A stretch of 45,466 nucleotides of DNA from Rhodanobacteraceae bacterium (GTDB taxonomy: Bacteria; Pseudomonadota; Gammaproteobacteria; Xanthomonadales; Rhodanobacteraceae), in the NCBI GenBank assembly GCA_021325475.1, contig JAJPHA010000080.1, forward strand, positions 1 through 45,466, read 5' to 3'. A program made the translations under genes and the position numbers. Positions 33,699-41,256 of this stretch are shown piece by piece (the stretch's first letter is position 1; every line of letters begins with the position of its first letter). The notes beneath the pieces are model-generated. The model was not told where the DNA came from. It saw nothing but the letters and a program-made list of their open reading frames with translations, and did no database searches.

Positions 33699-35103
33699 TG
33701 CCGCCATGCCGTTGCCGCCGGCCGCCGCCGCGGTCGATCGCGACGCCGAACTGCTCGCCGACGAGGCGAAATACTGCTCCTTCGGCGACACCGTCCATTA
33801 CTCCGAACCGCCGAAGATCTTCGCGCGCTGCGAGGGCAGCTTCCTGTACGACCGCGCCGGCACGCCGTTCCTCGACCTGCAGATGTGGTACTCGGCGGTC
33901 AACTTCGGCTACGCCAATCCGCGCCTGAACGACGCGCTCAAGCGCCAGATCGACACCCTGCCGCAGGTGGCGAGCCAGTACCTGCACCCGAGCAAGATCG
34001 AGCTTGCCAAGCGCATCTGCCAGGACGCCGAACGCAAGTGGGGTCGCCAGGGCCGCGTGCACTTCAACGTCGGCGGATCGCAGTCGATCGAGGACTCGCT
34101 CAAGCTCGTGCGCAACGCCAGCGGCGGCAAGAGCCTGATGTTCGCCTTCGAGGGCGGCTACCACGGCCGCACGCTCGGCGCCTCGGCGATCACCTCGTCG
34201 TACCGGTACCGCCGCCGCTACGGCCATTTCGACCGGGCCATGTTCATCGAATTCCCGTACCACTTCCGCGGACCGAAGGGCATGTCCAAGGAGGAGTACG
34301 GCGAGCACTGCGTGGCCAAGTTCGCGCGTCTGTTCGAGAGCGAATACAACGGCGTGTGGGACCCCAAGGCCGGCCAGTGCGAATATGCCGCGTTCTACGT
34401 CGAGCCGATCCAGGGCACCGGCGGCTACGTCATCCCGCCGCCGAACTTCTTCCGCGGTTTGAAGCGGGTGCTCGACCAGTACGGCATCCTGCTGGTGGTG
34501 GACGAGATCCAGATGGGCTTCTTCCGCACCGGCAAGCTGTGGTCGATCGAGCATTTCGGCGTCACGCCCGACGTGCTCGTGTTCGGCAAGGCGCTGACCA
34601 ACGGCCTGAACCCGCTCGCCGGCATCTGGGCGCGCGAGGAGTTGATCAACCCGACCGTGTTCCCGCCCGGCTCGACGCATTCGACGTTCGCCTCGAACCC
34701 GCTCGGCACGGCGGTCGGTCTCGAGACGATGAAGATGCTCGCCGAGACCGATTACGAATCGATGGTGATGGCCAAGGGCCGGCACTTCCTCGACGGGCTG
34801 CGCGATCTGCAAAAGCGCCACCCCGAGATCGGCGACGTCGACGGCCTCGGCCTCGCGCTGCGCGCCGAGATCTGCGAAGCCGACGGCTACACGCCGAACA
34901 AGAAGCTGCTCGACCGCATGGTCGATCTCGGCCTCGCCGGCGAGCTCGAACACAACGGCCGCAGGATGGGCCTGGTGCTCGACGTCGGCGGCTACTACAA
35001 GAACGTGATCACGTTCGCGCCGTCGCTGCACATCACGCCCGAGGAAATCGACCTCGGCCTGACGCTGCTCGACCAGTTGCTCAGCAAGGCCAAGCGCGGC
35101 TGA
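33691..35103 (+). CDS. class III PLP aminotransferase
   Basis: A 470-residue aminotransferase of the class III (ornithine/diaminobutyrate/gamma-aminobutyrate) family. The cofactor site includes VDEIQMGFFRTG (D271) and the Schiff-base lysine K300 in VFGKALTNGLNPLAG. THSTFASNPLG and LGLALRAEI are also typical. Such enzymes act on omega-amino or aldehyde/keto groups of diamines, amino acids or amino-polyols. ATG 33691 overlaps the HAD stop. It ends 7 bases before the convergent PhzF-like gene. The neighbouring acyl carrier protein, ketosynthase and ureohydrolase suggest a polyamine- or amino-lipid-related role; this is not proven. Confidence 0.88.
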   Translation: MRNAAMPLPPAAAAVDRDAELLADEAKYCSFGDTVHYSEPPKIFARCEGSFLYDRAGTPFLDLQMWYSAVNFGYANPRLNDALKRQIDTLPQVASQYLHPSKIELAKRICQDAERKWGRQGRVHFNVGGSQSIEDSLKLVRNASGGKSLMFAFEGGYHGRTLGASAITSSYRYRRRYGHFDRAMFIEFPYHFRGPKGMSKEEYGEHCVAKFARLFESEYNGVWDPKAGQCEYAAFYVEPIQGTGGYVIPPPNFFRGLKRVLDQYGILLVVDEIQMGFFRTGKLWSIEHFGVTPDVLVFGKALTNGLNPLAGIWAREELINPTVFPPGSTHSTFASNPLGTAVGLETMKMLAETDYESMVMAKGRHFLDGLRDLQKRHPEIGDVDGLGLALRAEICEADGYTPNKKLLDRMVDLGLAGELEHNGRRMGLVLDVGGYYKNVITFAPSLHITPEEIDLGLTLLDQLLSKAKRG

Positions 35104-35110
35104 GCCGCGC

Positions 35111-35989
35111 TCAGTCCCACGCCAGCGTGCCGTCGATCACGGTGCGCGTGCGCCCGCCCACCCACACCGTGCCGTCGGCCTCGATGCGGATGCGGATCGC
35201 CGCGTCGTGTCCCATCTCGCGGCCCTGGCTCACGCGATAGCCGCGGCCGAGCGCGCCGCCCGGCTCGGCCTGCGCGACGTAGGCGGCGATGAGTCCGTTC
35301 GCCGCGCCGGAGGCCGGATCCTCGACGATGCCGACGCCGGCCGGAAAGGCGCGCACGACGAGATCGAACGCGCGCTCACGGCAACGCGCGAACACGCACA
35401 GGCCGAGACCATCCTCGGCCGCGGCCAGCGCGCGGATGGCGGCATGATCGGGCCGCCAGGTCCGCACTTGCGCCTCGTCGGCGAGCTCGGCCACCCACCA
35501 GCGGCGGCCGCCCTCGAGCAACGCCGGCGGCAGCGCGCCGAGCGTGCGGTCGCCGAGCGCGGCGCGCAGTGGCGGCGAGGCGTCGATGCCCCGACGCAGC
35601 ACCCGCGCGCGCGGCGCCTGCACGAACAGCTCGCGGCTCGCGCCCGCGCCTTCGACGCGGATCGGCAGCAGGCCCGCGCCGCATTGCTGGATCAACGTAT
35701 CGCCGCGGGCGACGGCGAAACCGGCCTCGAGCGCGGCGTGCGCGCTGCCGATCGTCGGATGGCCGGCGAACGGGATTTCCCGGCTCGGCGTGAAGATGCG
35801 CACGCGATAGCTCGCGGCGGCGTCGTCCGGCGGCAGCAGGAAGGTCGTCTCGACCAGATTGGTCCAGCGCGCGAAGCGCTGCATCGCCGCGTCGCTCAGG
35901 CCGCGCGCATCGACGACCACGCCGAGCGGATTGCCGCCGCCGGGCGTGGCCGGAAAGACGTCCAGTTGCTGGTAACGGAACGTGGCCAT
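35111..35989 (-). CDS. PhzF-family isomerase-like protein
   Basis: A 292-residue protein with the diaminopimelate-epimerase-like fold of PhzF. It begins RYQQLDVFPATPGGGNPLGV and continues LVETTFLLPP, then FAGHPTIGSAHA. EDPASGAANGLIAAYV near the C-terminus holds the conserved turn. The catalytic glutamate of PhzF lies in the LVETTFL segment (E47 or so). Members act on small molecules, usually isomerising or hydrating them; substrates are mostly unknown. It is convergent with the aminotransferase and lies 65 bases after the COG4705-like gene, so it may be the tail of the ketosynthase operon. Confidence 0.9.
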   Translation of the reverse strand: MATFRYQQLDVFPATPGGGNPLGVVVDARGLSDAAMQRFARWTNLVETTFLLPPDDAAASYRVRIFTPSREIPFAGHPTIGSAHAALEAGFAVARGDTLIQQCGAGLLPIRVEGAGASRELFVQAPRARVLRRGIDASPPLRAALGDRTLGALPPALLEGGRRWWVAELADEAQVRTWRPDHAAIRALAAAEDGLGLCVFARCRERAFDLVVRAFPAGVGIVEDPASGAANGLIAAYVAQAEPGGALGRGYRVSQGREMGHDAAIRIRIEADGTVWVGGRTRTVIDGTLAWD

Positions 35990-36054
35990 CTGCGCCGCGC
36001 CGGAAGGGGCGCCGATGATAACCGATCGCGCGGACGCGACCGCGTCGCGCCGAT

Positions 36055-36819
36055 TCACGCCGTCCGTCGCGTCGCGGCCGCACGCTGCGGAATGAGCAGG
36101 ATGCAGGCGATCATGCCCACGGCAATGATCGCCGAGGCCAGCGGGCGGCTGACGTCGAGGCCGCCGTCGGCGAGCGGCTTGTCGAGGAAATCGCCGACGG
36201 TGGCACCGAGCGGGCGGGTCAGGATGAACGCCGCCCAGAACAGCGCCACGCGCGAGATGCGCGTGGCGTAGTACAGCGCGACGACCGCGCCGATCGCGCC
36301 GAGAAACACCGCCGCGCCGCCGAGGTACCCGAACCCGGAGGTGTCCGCCAGCCAGTCGCCGAGCGCGGTGCCGAGCGTCTGCGAGAACGTGATCGTGGCC
36401 CAGTAGAACGCCTCCGCCTGCGGCGTGCGGATGGTGTCGACCGAGACGCTGCCGAGGACCCGATACCAGAGCGCGAGCGTCGCCAGCACGCAGCCGAGCA
36501 GCACGGTCGAGCCGCCGGTGTAGCCGATGCCGAGCGAACGGTCGGCGAAATCGGCCAGCGTCGTGCCGAGCGTGGTCGAGGCGACGATCGTCGCCCAGTA
36601 CAGGAACGGATGGAATTGCCGTGCCGCGATCTGGGCGCCGACCAGCGCGACGAGCAGCGCCAGGAACAGCGCGCTGCCGGCGAGATAGCCGAGATCCCAG
36701 GTCATGGTCACGGTGTCGCCGCCGGTTTCGCCGAGCGTGGTGGCGAGGATCTTGATGATCCAGAAGCCGAGCGTGACGGCCGGCACCTTGGTCAATGCGG
36801 AGGCAGGCGATTCGTTCAC
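36055..36819 (-). CDS. COG4705-type membrane protein with four-fold internal repeat
   Basis: A 254-residue membrane protein of about eight helices. The motif T-L-G-x-T-x-x-D recurs four times (ATTLGETGGD, STTLGTTLAD, SQTLGTALGD, TRPLGATVGD), each followed by LGY/FGY or DFLDKP. The pattern matches uncharacterised COG4705 proteins. A GTG at 36819 is the likely start (NESPASALTKVPAVTLGFW); no strong ribosome site is visible. It lies 25 bases after the ketosynthase gene, on the same strand, and so may belong to that operon. A transporter or metal-related role is plausible for the repeated acidic loops, but no function is known. Confidence 0.75.
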   Translation of the reverse strand: MNESPASALTKVPAVTLGFWIIKILATTLGETGGDTVTMTWDLGYLAGSALFLALLVALVGAQIAARQFHPFLYWATIVASTTLGTTLADFADRSLGIGYTGGSTVLLGCVLATLALWYRVLGSVSVDTIRTPQAEAFYWATITFSQTLGTALGDWLADTSGFGYLGGAAVFLGAIGAVVALYYATRISRVALFWAAFILTRPLGATVGDFLDKPLADGGLDVSRPLASAIIAVGMIACILLIPQRAAATRRTA

Positions 36820-36844
36820 GGCGAAGGCATCGGTGCGGGGCCAA

Positions 36845-38056
36845 TCAGACGCGGCGCAGCGCGATCACGGCATTGAGGCCGCCGAACGCGAACGAGTTCG
36901 ACAGCGCGGCGCGCACCGGCCGTTCGCGCGCCACGTTCGGCACGTAGTCGAGGTCGCAGTCCGGATCGGGATCGAGGAAGTTCGCGGTCGGCGCGATCAC
37001 GCCCTCGCGCAGCGCGCCGATCGCGGCGACCAGCTCGATCGCGCCGGCGGCGCCGAGCGCGTGGCCGTGCATGGACTTGGTGGACGACACCGCGAGCGCG
37101 TCGGCGTGCGCCCCGAACACGCGCCGGATCGCGCGCGTCTCGGTCGGATCGTTGGCCGGCGTGCCGGTGCCGTGGGCGTTGATGTAGTCGACCTCCGTCG
37201 GCGCGAGGCCGGCATCGCCGAGCGCGGCGGCGAGTGCACGCGCCGCGCCGGTCTCGGACGGAAGCACGATGTCGCCGGCATCCGCCGACATGCCGGCGCC
37301 GGCGAACTCGGCGAGGATCGGCGCGCCGCGCCGGCGCGCGTGCTCGTATTCCTCGAGCACGAAGATGCCGGCGCCTTCGCCGAGCACCATGCCGCGGCGC
37401 TGCTTGCAGAACGGCCGGCAGGTGTCGTCGGCGGTGACGCGCACCGCCTCCCAGGCCTTGATCGTCGGCACCGTGATGCAGGCCTCGCTGCCGCCGGTGA
37501 CGGCGAAATCCGCTTTGCCGCTGCGCACCATCTCGAACGCCAGCGCCATCGCATGATTCGCCGAGGCGCAGGCGCTGACCACGGCGAACGCCGGTCCGGT
37601 CAGGCCGTACTCCATCGTGATCTGGCACGCCGGGGCGTTCGCCATCAGCCGCACGATGGTGAGCGGATGCACGCGCGGGTTCTTGTCGCCGTAGAAGCGG
37701 CGCGCCTGCTCGTCGTGGGTGTTCTCGCCGCCGATGCCGGTGCCGACGATGCAGGCGGCGCGCTCGCCGAGGCCGCTGCTGCGGAATTCGAGGCCGGACT
37801 GGGCGATCGCCTCGCGCGCGGCGATCAGCGCGAACTGCGAGACGCGATCGAGGAATTGCAGGCGCTTGGCGTCGAAATGCGCGCTCGGATCATAACCGCG
37901 CACCTCGGCGGCGATCTTGACGAGGGTAAGATCGGTGGCGATGTTCTCGATCGGGCCGATGCCGGAGCGGCCCTCGCGCATCGCCGTCCAGGTCGCACGC
38001 GCGTCGTGGCCGAGCGCCGAGATCGCGCCCATCCCGGTGACGACGACGCGACGCAT
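36845..38056 (-). CDS. beta-ketoacyl-ACP synthase, FabF-like
   Basis: A 403-residue condensing enzyme with the full catalytic set: C163 in SACASANHAM, H295 in HGTGTPAND, K327 and H332 in STKSMHGHALGAAG. SNSFAFGGLNA closes the active site. The length and fold fit KAS II-type enzymes that extend acyl-ACP with malonyl-ACP. A strong AGGAGG site precedes ATG 38056, 33 bases after the acyl carrier protein gene. It is a paralogue outside the housekeeping fab cluster, with no ketoreductase or dehydratase nearby. The pair may make or extend one specialised acyl chain. Confidence 0.93.
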   Translation of the reverse strand: MRRVVVTGMGAISALGHDARATWTAMREGRSGIGPIENIATDLTLVKIAAEVRGYDPSAHFDAKRLQFLDRVSQFALIAAREAIAQSGLEFRSSGLGERAACIVGTGIGGENTHDEQARRFYGDKNPRVHPLTIVRLMANAPACQITMEYGLTGPAFAVVSACASANHAMALAFEMVRSGKADFAVTGGSEACITVPTIKAWEAVRVTADDTCRPFCKQRRGMVLGEGAGIFVLEEYEHARRRGAPILAEFAGAGMSADAGDIVLPSETGAARALAAALGDAGLAPTEVDYINAHGTGTPANDPTETRAIRRVFGAHADALAVSSTKSMHGHALGAAGAIELVAAIGALREGVIAPTANFLDPDPDCDLDYVPNVARERPVRAALSNSFAFGGLNAVIALRRV

Positions 38057-38089
38057 GCCGGCCCCGTGCCTCCTGCCCGCGGCGTCGGC

Positions 38090-38356
38090 TCAGGCGGCCG
38101 GCGTGGCGCCCGCCTGTTTCTCGGCGAGCAGCTTCTCCACCGCCTCGACCAGGCCCTTGACCGATTCGGTGTCGAAGTTCGGATCGCGGTCGGGCAGGGT
38201 GATCTTGAAGTGGTCCTCGATCTCGAAAATGATCTGCACCGCGTCCAGCGACTGGATCTCGAGATCCTTCAGCGTCGATTCCGGCGTGATCTTGGCGATG
38301 TCGATGCCCGCCTCCTTGGAAATGATGCCGAAGATGGTTTCCTGGACGCTGCTCAT
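38090..38356 (-). CDS. acyl carrier protein
   Basis: An 88-residue ACP. The phosphopantetheine serine is S36 in LEIQSLDAVQIIFEIEDHF; the usual DSLD is QSLD here. The acidic helix II is conserved. The C-terminal tail (AEKQAGATPAA) is longer than in AcpP. GGAG lies 9 bases before ATG 38356. It is followed after 33 bases by the ketosynthase and preceded by a four-helix transporter gene. Helix II is rich in bulky hydrophobic residues, as in carriers of specialised acyl chains. It requires a phosphopantetheinyl transferase encoded elsewhere. Confidence 0.92.
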   Translation of the reverse strand: MSSVQETIFGIISKEAGIDIAKITPESTLKDLEIQSLDAVQIIFEIEDHFKITLPDRDPNFDTESVKGLVEAVEKLLAEKQAGATPAA

Positions 38357-38405
38357 GGGGTTCTCCGCAAGAAGGTTCTGATGACGGACCGGGCGGACAC
38401 GTAGA

Positions 38406-38804
38406 TTACCTTGAGCCGGGGGCCGTGGTCGATGGCGGCGCCGGCGCGTCGGCACCGAGCAGGAGAATGCCGCCGACGATGACCGCCGCGCCGAGCAGCT
38501 GCAAGGCGCCGATGTGCTCGCCGAACACCAGCCACGAGGCGAGCATCACGGCGATGAACACGACTGCGCTGGTGGCGAAGGCGGCCGACAGGGTCGAGGC
38601 GCGCAGGATCGTGAGCCAGGCGAGAAACGCGCCGAGGTAGCAGCCGATCGCCACCCACAGCCACGGCGTGGCGAGCGCGGCGCGGAACGCGGCGGCGGAA
38701 AAATCGAACGCGCCGGTGGCGCGTCCGGCGAACTTGAGTGCGATCTGGCACAGCGTCTCGAAGCCGAGCAGCAAGGTCCAGGCGAGCCAGGCGCGGAGGG
38801 TCAT
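38406..38804 (-). CDS. ArnE/ArnF-sized DMT-family membrane protein
   Basis: A 132-residue protein with four hydrophobic helices, the size of SMR/ArnE-ArnF half-transporters of the drug/metabolite superfamily. It begins LRAWLAWTLLLGFETLCQIA; the E in helix 1 is the position of the essential glutamate in SMR proteins. The middle has STLSAAFATSAVVFIAVMLA, then FGEHIGALQLLGAAVIVGG. ATG 38804 overlaps the stop of the acyltransferase-like gene (ATGA), so they are co-translated. Its partner of similar size is encoded at 40894-41256. Such pairs work as heterodimers; in Arn, they flip a lipid-linked amino sugar across the inner membrane. Confidence 0.8.
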   Translation of the reverse strand: MTLRAWLAWTLLLGFETLCQIALKFAGRATGAFDFSAAAFRAALATPWLWVAIGCYLGAFLAWLTILRASTLSAAFATSAVVFIAVMLASWLVFGEHIGALQLLGAAVIVGGILLLGADAPAPPSTTAPGSR

Positions 38805-39934
38805 GGCTGCCGCTCCGCGAGCAGCGCCGCGAGTTCCGGATCGTGCCGGTCGAGCCGGGCGATGCGTTCGACCCGGGCGAGCACCCAGTCGAGCGGACGG
38901 TTGCGATGCCGGTACCACAGCCAATTCGCGTCCAGGCGGCTGCCGAGCCGCCGCTTCTCGCGGTGCAGGCCCTGCCCGCTCTGGTACACGGCCAGGCCGT
39001 GGGCGATGCAGTAGCGCACGTTCTCGAGCCAACTGACGAAGTACAGATTGCGTTCGCGCGCCACCGCGTAGTCCATGCCGAGGAACTTGTCGAGCAGGCG
39101 CCGCTCGTCGTGCAGCACCAGGTTGAACGCCACCAGCCGCGCATCCAGCCAGTAGGTCACGCAGCTCGCGCGCGGACCGAGCTCGCGCAGCACCGCGCGG
39201 AAGTATTCCGCGGTCAGCTCCTCGAAGCTGTACTGCGCCTGCGCGTAGGTGGCGCGGTACAGGCGCATGAGGTCGGGCGCGATGTCGTCGATGTCGCGGC
39301 GCCATTCCACGCGCAGGTCCGCGGCAGCCCGGAGCTTGCGCTTGAGATCCCGGCGCGTGGCGCGGCCGAGTGTGCCCAGGTACTCCTCGATGCTGGCGAA
39401 GCGCACCTCGAGCGACGCCGTCGGCAGACCCGGCTGGCGGCGCAGTCCCTGGGTCGGCGCCGCCGCGGCCCACAGCGCATCCTGCGCGGCGCTGGAATCC
39501 TTGACCGCGATCATGCGCACCGCATGCTCCGCGGCGTAGGCCTCGGCGCGCGCCAGCAGCGCCGCGAGCAGTCGCGGCCGTTCGTCGGCGGCGACGTCGG
39601 CGGCGAAACCGAGGTGACAGTGCTCGGCGACCGGTGAACCGAGGCCGAGCATGCGCTGGCGCAGCCACCGCGGGAAACGCCGCGCCAGCGCGTCGCTGAC
39701 GCGCCGCAGCGGCCCGCCCAGGGTGGTGTCGAGCTCGTAGTCGGTGACGAAGGCCGGCACCGCGGCGCGCAGCGCGCCGTGCTCACGCACGCCGAAGTAC
39801 ACCCAGGCGAAATCCGGCAGACCGGCCTGCTCCACCGCGCGGTAGTAGCTACAGTCCTCCAGTTCGTCCGGGAACAGCCGGTTCCATTCCTCGCGGCGGA
39901 ACTCCGCGATCGAATTCGCGACGACGAGTTCCAT
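38801..39934 (-). CDS. FemAB-like GNAT-fold N-acyltransferase
   Basis: A 377-residue protein of the peptidoglycan-branching FemAB/BioF2-like acetyltransferase family. Visible signs are LGGPLRRVSDALARRF in the first GNAT-like half and the central SLEVRFASIEEYLGTLGRATRRDLKRK. A second half follows with YTYAQAQYSFEELTAEYF-like strands and YQSGQGLHREKRRLGSRLDA. These use acyl-CoA, acyl-ACP or aminoacyl-tRNA to acylate amines. It sits between an alpha/beta hydrolase (1-base overlap) and the small transporter (4-base overlap). With an ACP and ketosynthase in the same operon, an acyl-ACP-dependent amine N-acyltransferase is a reasonable guess. Confidence 0.75.
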   Translation of the reverse strand: MELVVANSIAEFRREEWNRLFPDELEDCSYYRAVEQAGLPDFAWVYFGVREHGALRAAVPAFVTDYELDTTLGGPLRRVSDALARRFPRWLRQRMLGLGSPVAEHCHLGFAADVAADERPRLLAALLARAEAYAAEHAVRMIAVKDSSAAQDALWAAAAPTQGLRRQPGLPTASLEVRFASIEEYLGTLGRATRRDLKRKLRAAADLRVEWRRDIDDIAPDLMRLYRATYAQAQYSFEELTAEYFRAVLRELGPRASCVTYWLDARLVAFNLVLHDERRLLDKFLGMDYAVARERNLYFVSWLENVRYCIAHGLAVYQSGQGLHREKRRLGSRLDANWLWYRHRNRPLDWVLARVERIARLDRHDPELAALLAERQP

Positions 39935-40794
39935 CACTCCGCGGCAACGGCCACCTCGGCCGGCTCGGGCATGTGCACGAAGCGCCGGGCGACGACCTCG
40001 TTGAAGAAACGCGCCGAACGCTCGACCACGAGGTCGCGTTCCTTGTCCACCGTGATCATGTGATAGCTGTCCTCGAGCAGCACCGTCTCGACCGGGCCGC
40101 GCACGCCGCGCACGATCATGCGCACGTTCTTGAGGCTCGCCACGTCGTCGTCCACGGCGTGCACCACCAGACACGGCGTGCGGATCGTCGGCAGTTGCCG
40201 GCGCACGAGGAAGGACAGCCGGTAGAACTCGGCGAGCGACGGCCACGGATTGCCCGGCAGGCCGGCGGCGGAGCTGTCGCCGCTCAGCATGCTGCTGGCG
40301 ATGCGCTGGCGGATGCGCTCGTCCTTGATGCCGTACGGGAAACATTCGTGGAACTTGCGCTGGTGGCCGAAGCCGAGCCCGACCACGAGCGGCAGCAGGA
40401 ACGAAAGCCGGCCGATCCACGGAATGGTCCAGCCGTCGTAGACGAAGGTGGTGCCGTAGAGACCGAGGCCGTCCACTTCGTCCGGGCGGTCGGCGGCGAG
40501 CTTGAGCGCGAGCAGCGCGCCCATCGACAGGCCGGCCACGAACAGGTGATCGACGTCGTTGCGCAGGCGGTCGGCGGCTTCCCACGCGCTGCGGTACCAG
40601 TCGCGCCAGCCGGTCTTGAGCAGGTCCTCCTCGGTGCCGCAATGGCCCGCGAGCTGCATGCCGTAGACGGTGAAACCGGCGCGATTGAGCCCCTTGCCGA
40701 CCAGCCGCATCTCGGTCGGCGTGCCGGTCAGGCCGTGGATCAGGAGGACGCCGGAACGGCCGCCCGGCAGGTAGAAATCGTTGGCTTTGATCAT
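39934..40794 (-). CDS. alpha/beta hydrolase, carboxylesterase-type
   Basis: A 286-residue alpha/beta hydrolase close to Est30-type carboxylesterases and monoacylglycerol lipases. The oxyanion segment is VLLIHGLTGTPTEMR, the nucleophile elbow is VAGLSMGA (S90), the acid lies in VHAVDDDV, and the histidine in LEDSYHMITVDKERD. No signal peptide is seen, so it is cytosolic. Its TGA shares one base with the ATG of the acyltransferase gene. It begins the operon segment behind the palindrome at 40864. It may release or trim the acyl product, or hydrolyse an ester made in the pathway; that is inference. Confidence 0.9.
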   Translation of the reverse strand: MIKANDFYLPGGRSGVLLIHGLTGTPTEMRLVGKGLNRAGFTVYGMQLAGHCGTEEDLLKTGWRDWYRSAWEAADRLRNDVDHLFVAGLSMGALLALKLAADRPDEVDGLGLYGTTFVYDGWTIPWIGRLSFLLPLVVGLGFGHQRKFHECFPYGIKDERIRQRIASSMLSGDSSAAGLPGNPWPSLAEFYRLSFLVRRQLPTIRTPCLVVHAVDDDVASLKNVRMIVRGVRGPVETVLLEDSYHMITVDKERDLVVERSARFFNEVVARRFVHMPEPAEVAVAAE

Positions 40795-40830
40795 CGGGGC
40801 GAATCGGTCGGAATGGTCATTGGCATCGGC

Positions 40831-40854
40831 GCAAGGCCGAAACGAATATTTTGC
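40831..40854 (-). promoter_or_regulatory. putative promoter of the hydrolase-ketosynthase operon
   Basis: Read on the minus strand, AATATT lies just downstream of the palindrome at 40864-40879, with TTTCCT inside the palindrome about 16 bases upstream as a possible -35. Coordinates are approximate. A regulator on the palindrome would then cover the promoter. Confidence 0.35.
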
Positions 40855-40863
40855 ACTGCGCTG

Positions 40864-40879
40864 TTTAGGAAATCCTAAA
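40864..40879. promoter_or_regulatory. TTTAGGA palindrome, putative operator
   Basis: TTTAGGA-AA-TCCTAAA is a perfect 7-base inverted repeat in an AT-rich patch of a GC-rich region. It lies between the hydrolase start codon (40794) and the end of the second transporter gene. Its size and position suit a dimeric repressor site. No regulator gene for it is recognised in the window. Confidence 0.55.
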
Positions 40880-40893
40880 GCGGCGTTAACGTC

Positions 40894-41256
40894 TCACGGC
40901 CAGCAGACCATGGCCACGCCGACCGCCACCGCCGCCGTCGCGAACCAGCGCCGCGGCGGCACGCGCTCGTCGAGCACGAAACGGCTGGCGACGACCACCC
41001 CGCAGTACGACAGCGCCATGAACGGAAAGGCGATGCTGAGCGGGGTCATGCTGAGCGCCGCGAACCACAGGATGAACTCGACCACGTAGATCGACACGCC
41101 CGCGGCGATCCACCACGAGCCGAGCAGGCCGAACACGCCACCCAAGCAGCCGCGCGGACGCGCCGCGCCGGGATGATGGCCGACGCCACGCTTGAAACAG
41201 ACCTGGCCGGCGACGTCGCACAGCACGGTGCCGAGCAGCAGAGCCAGCGTCAGCAT
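40894..41256 (-). CDS. second ArnE/ArnF-sized DMT-family membrane protein
   Basis: A 120-residue four-helix protein. It begins LTLALLLGTVLCDVAGQVCF, then has the segment GSWWIAAGVSIYVVEFILWF, and ALSMTPLSIAFPFMALSYCG with VVASRFVLDERVPP. The pattern is that of ArnE/ArnF/SMR half-transporters. ATG 41256 lies 7 bases inside the end of the ureohydrolase gene. Together with the 132-residue protein at 38406 it could form a heterodimer. The pair is separated by the acyltransferase and hydrolase genes. Substrate unknown; flipping of a lipid-linked amine is the working idea. Confidence 0.75.
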   Translation of the reverse strand: MLTLALLLGTVLCDVAGQVCFKRGVGHHPGAARPRGCLGGVFGLLGSWWIAAGVSIYVVEFILWFAALSMTPLSIAFPFMALSYCGVVVASRFVLDERVPPRRWFATAAVAVGVAMVCWP

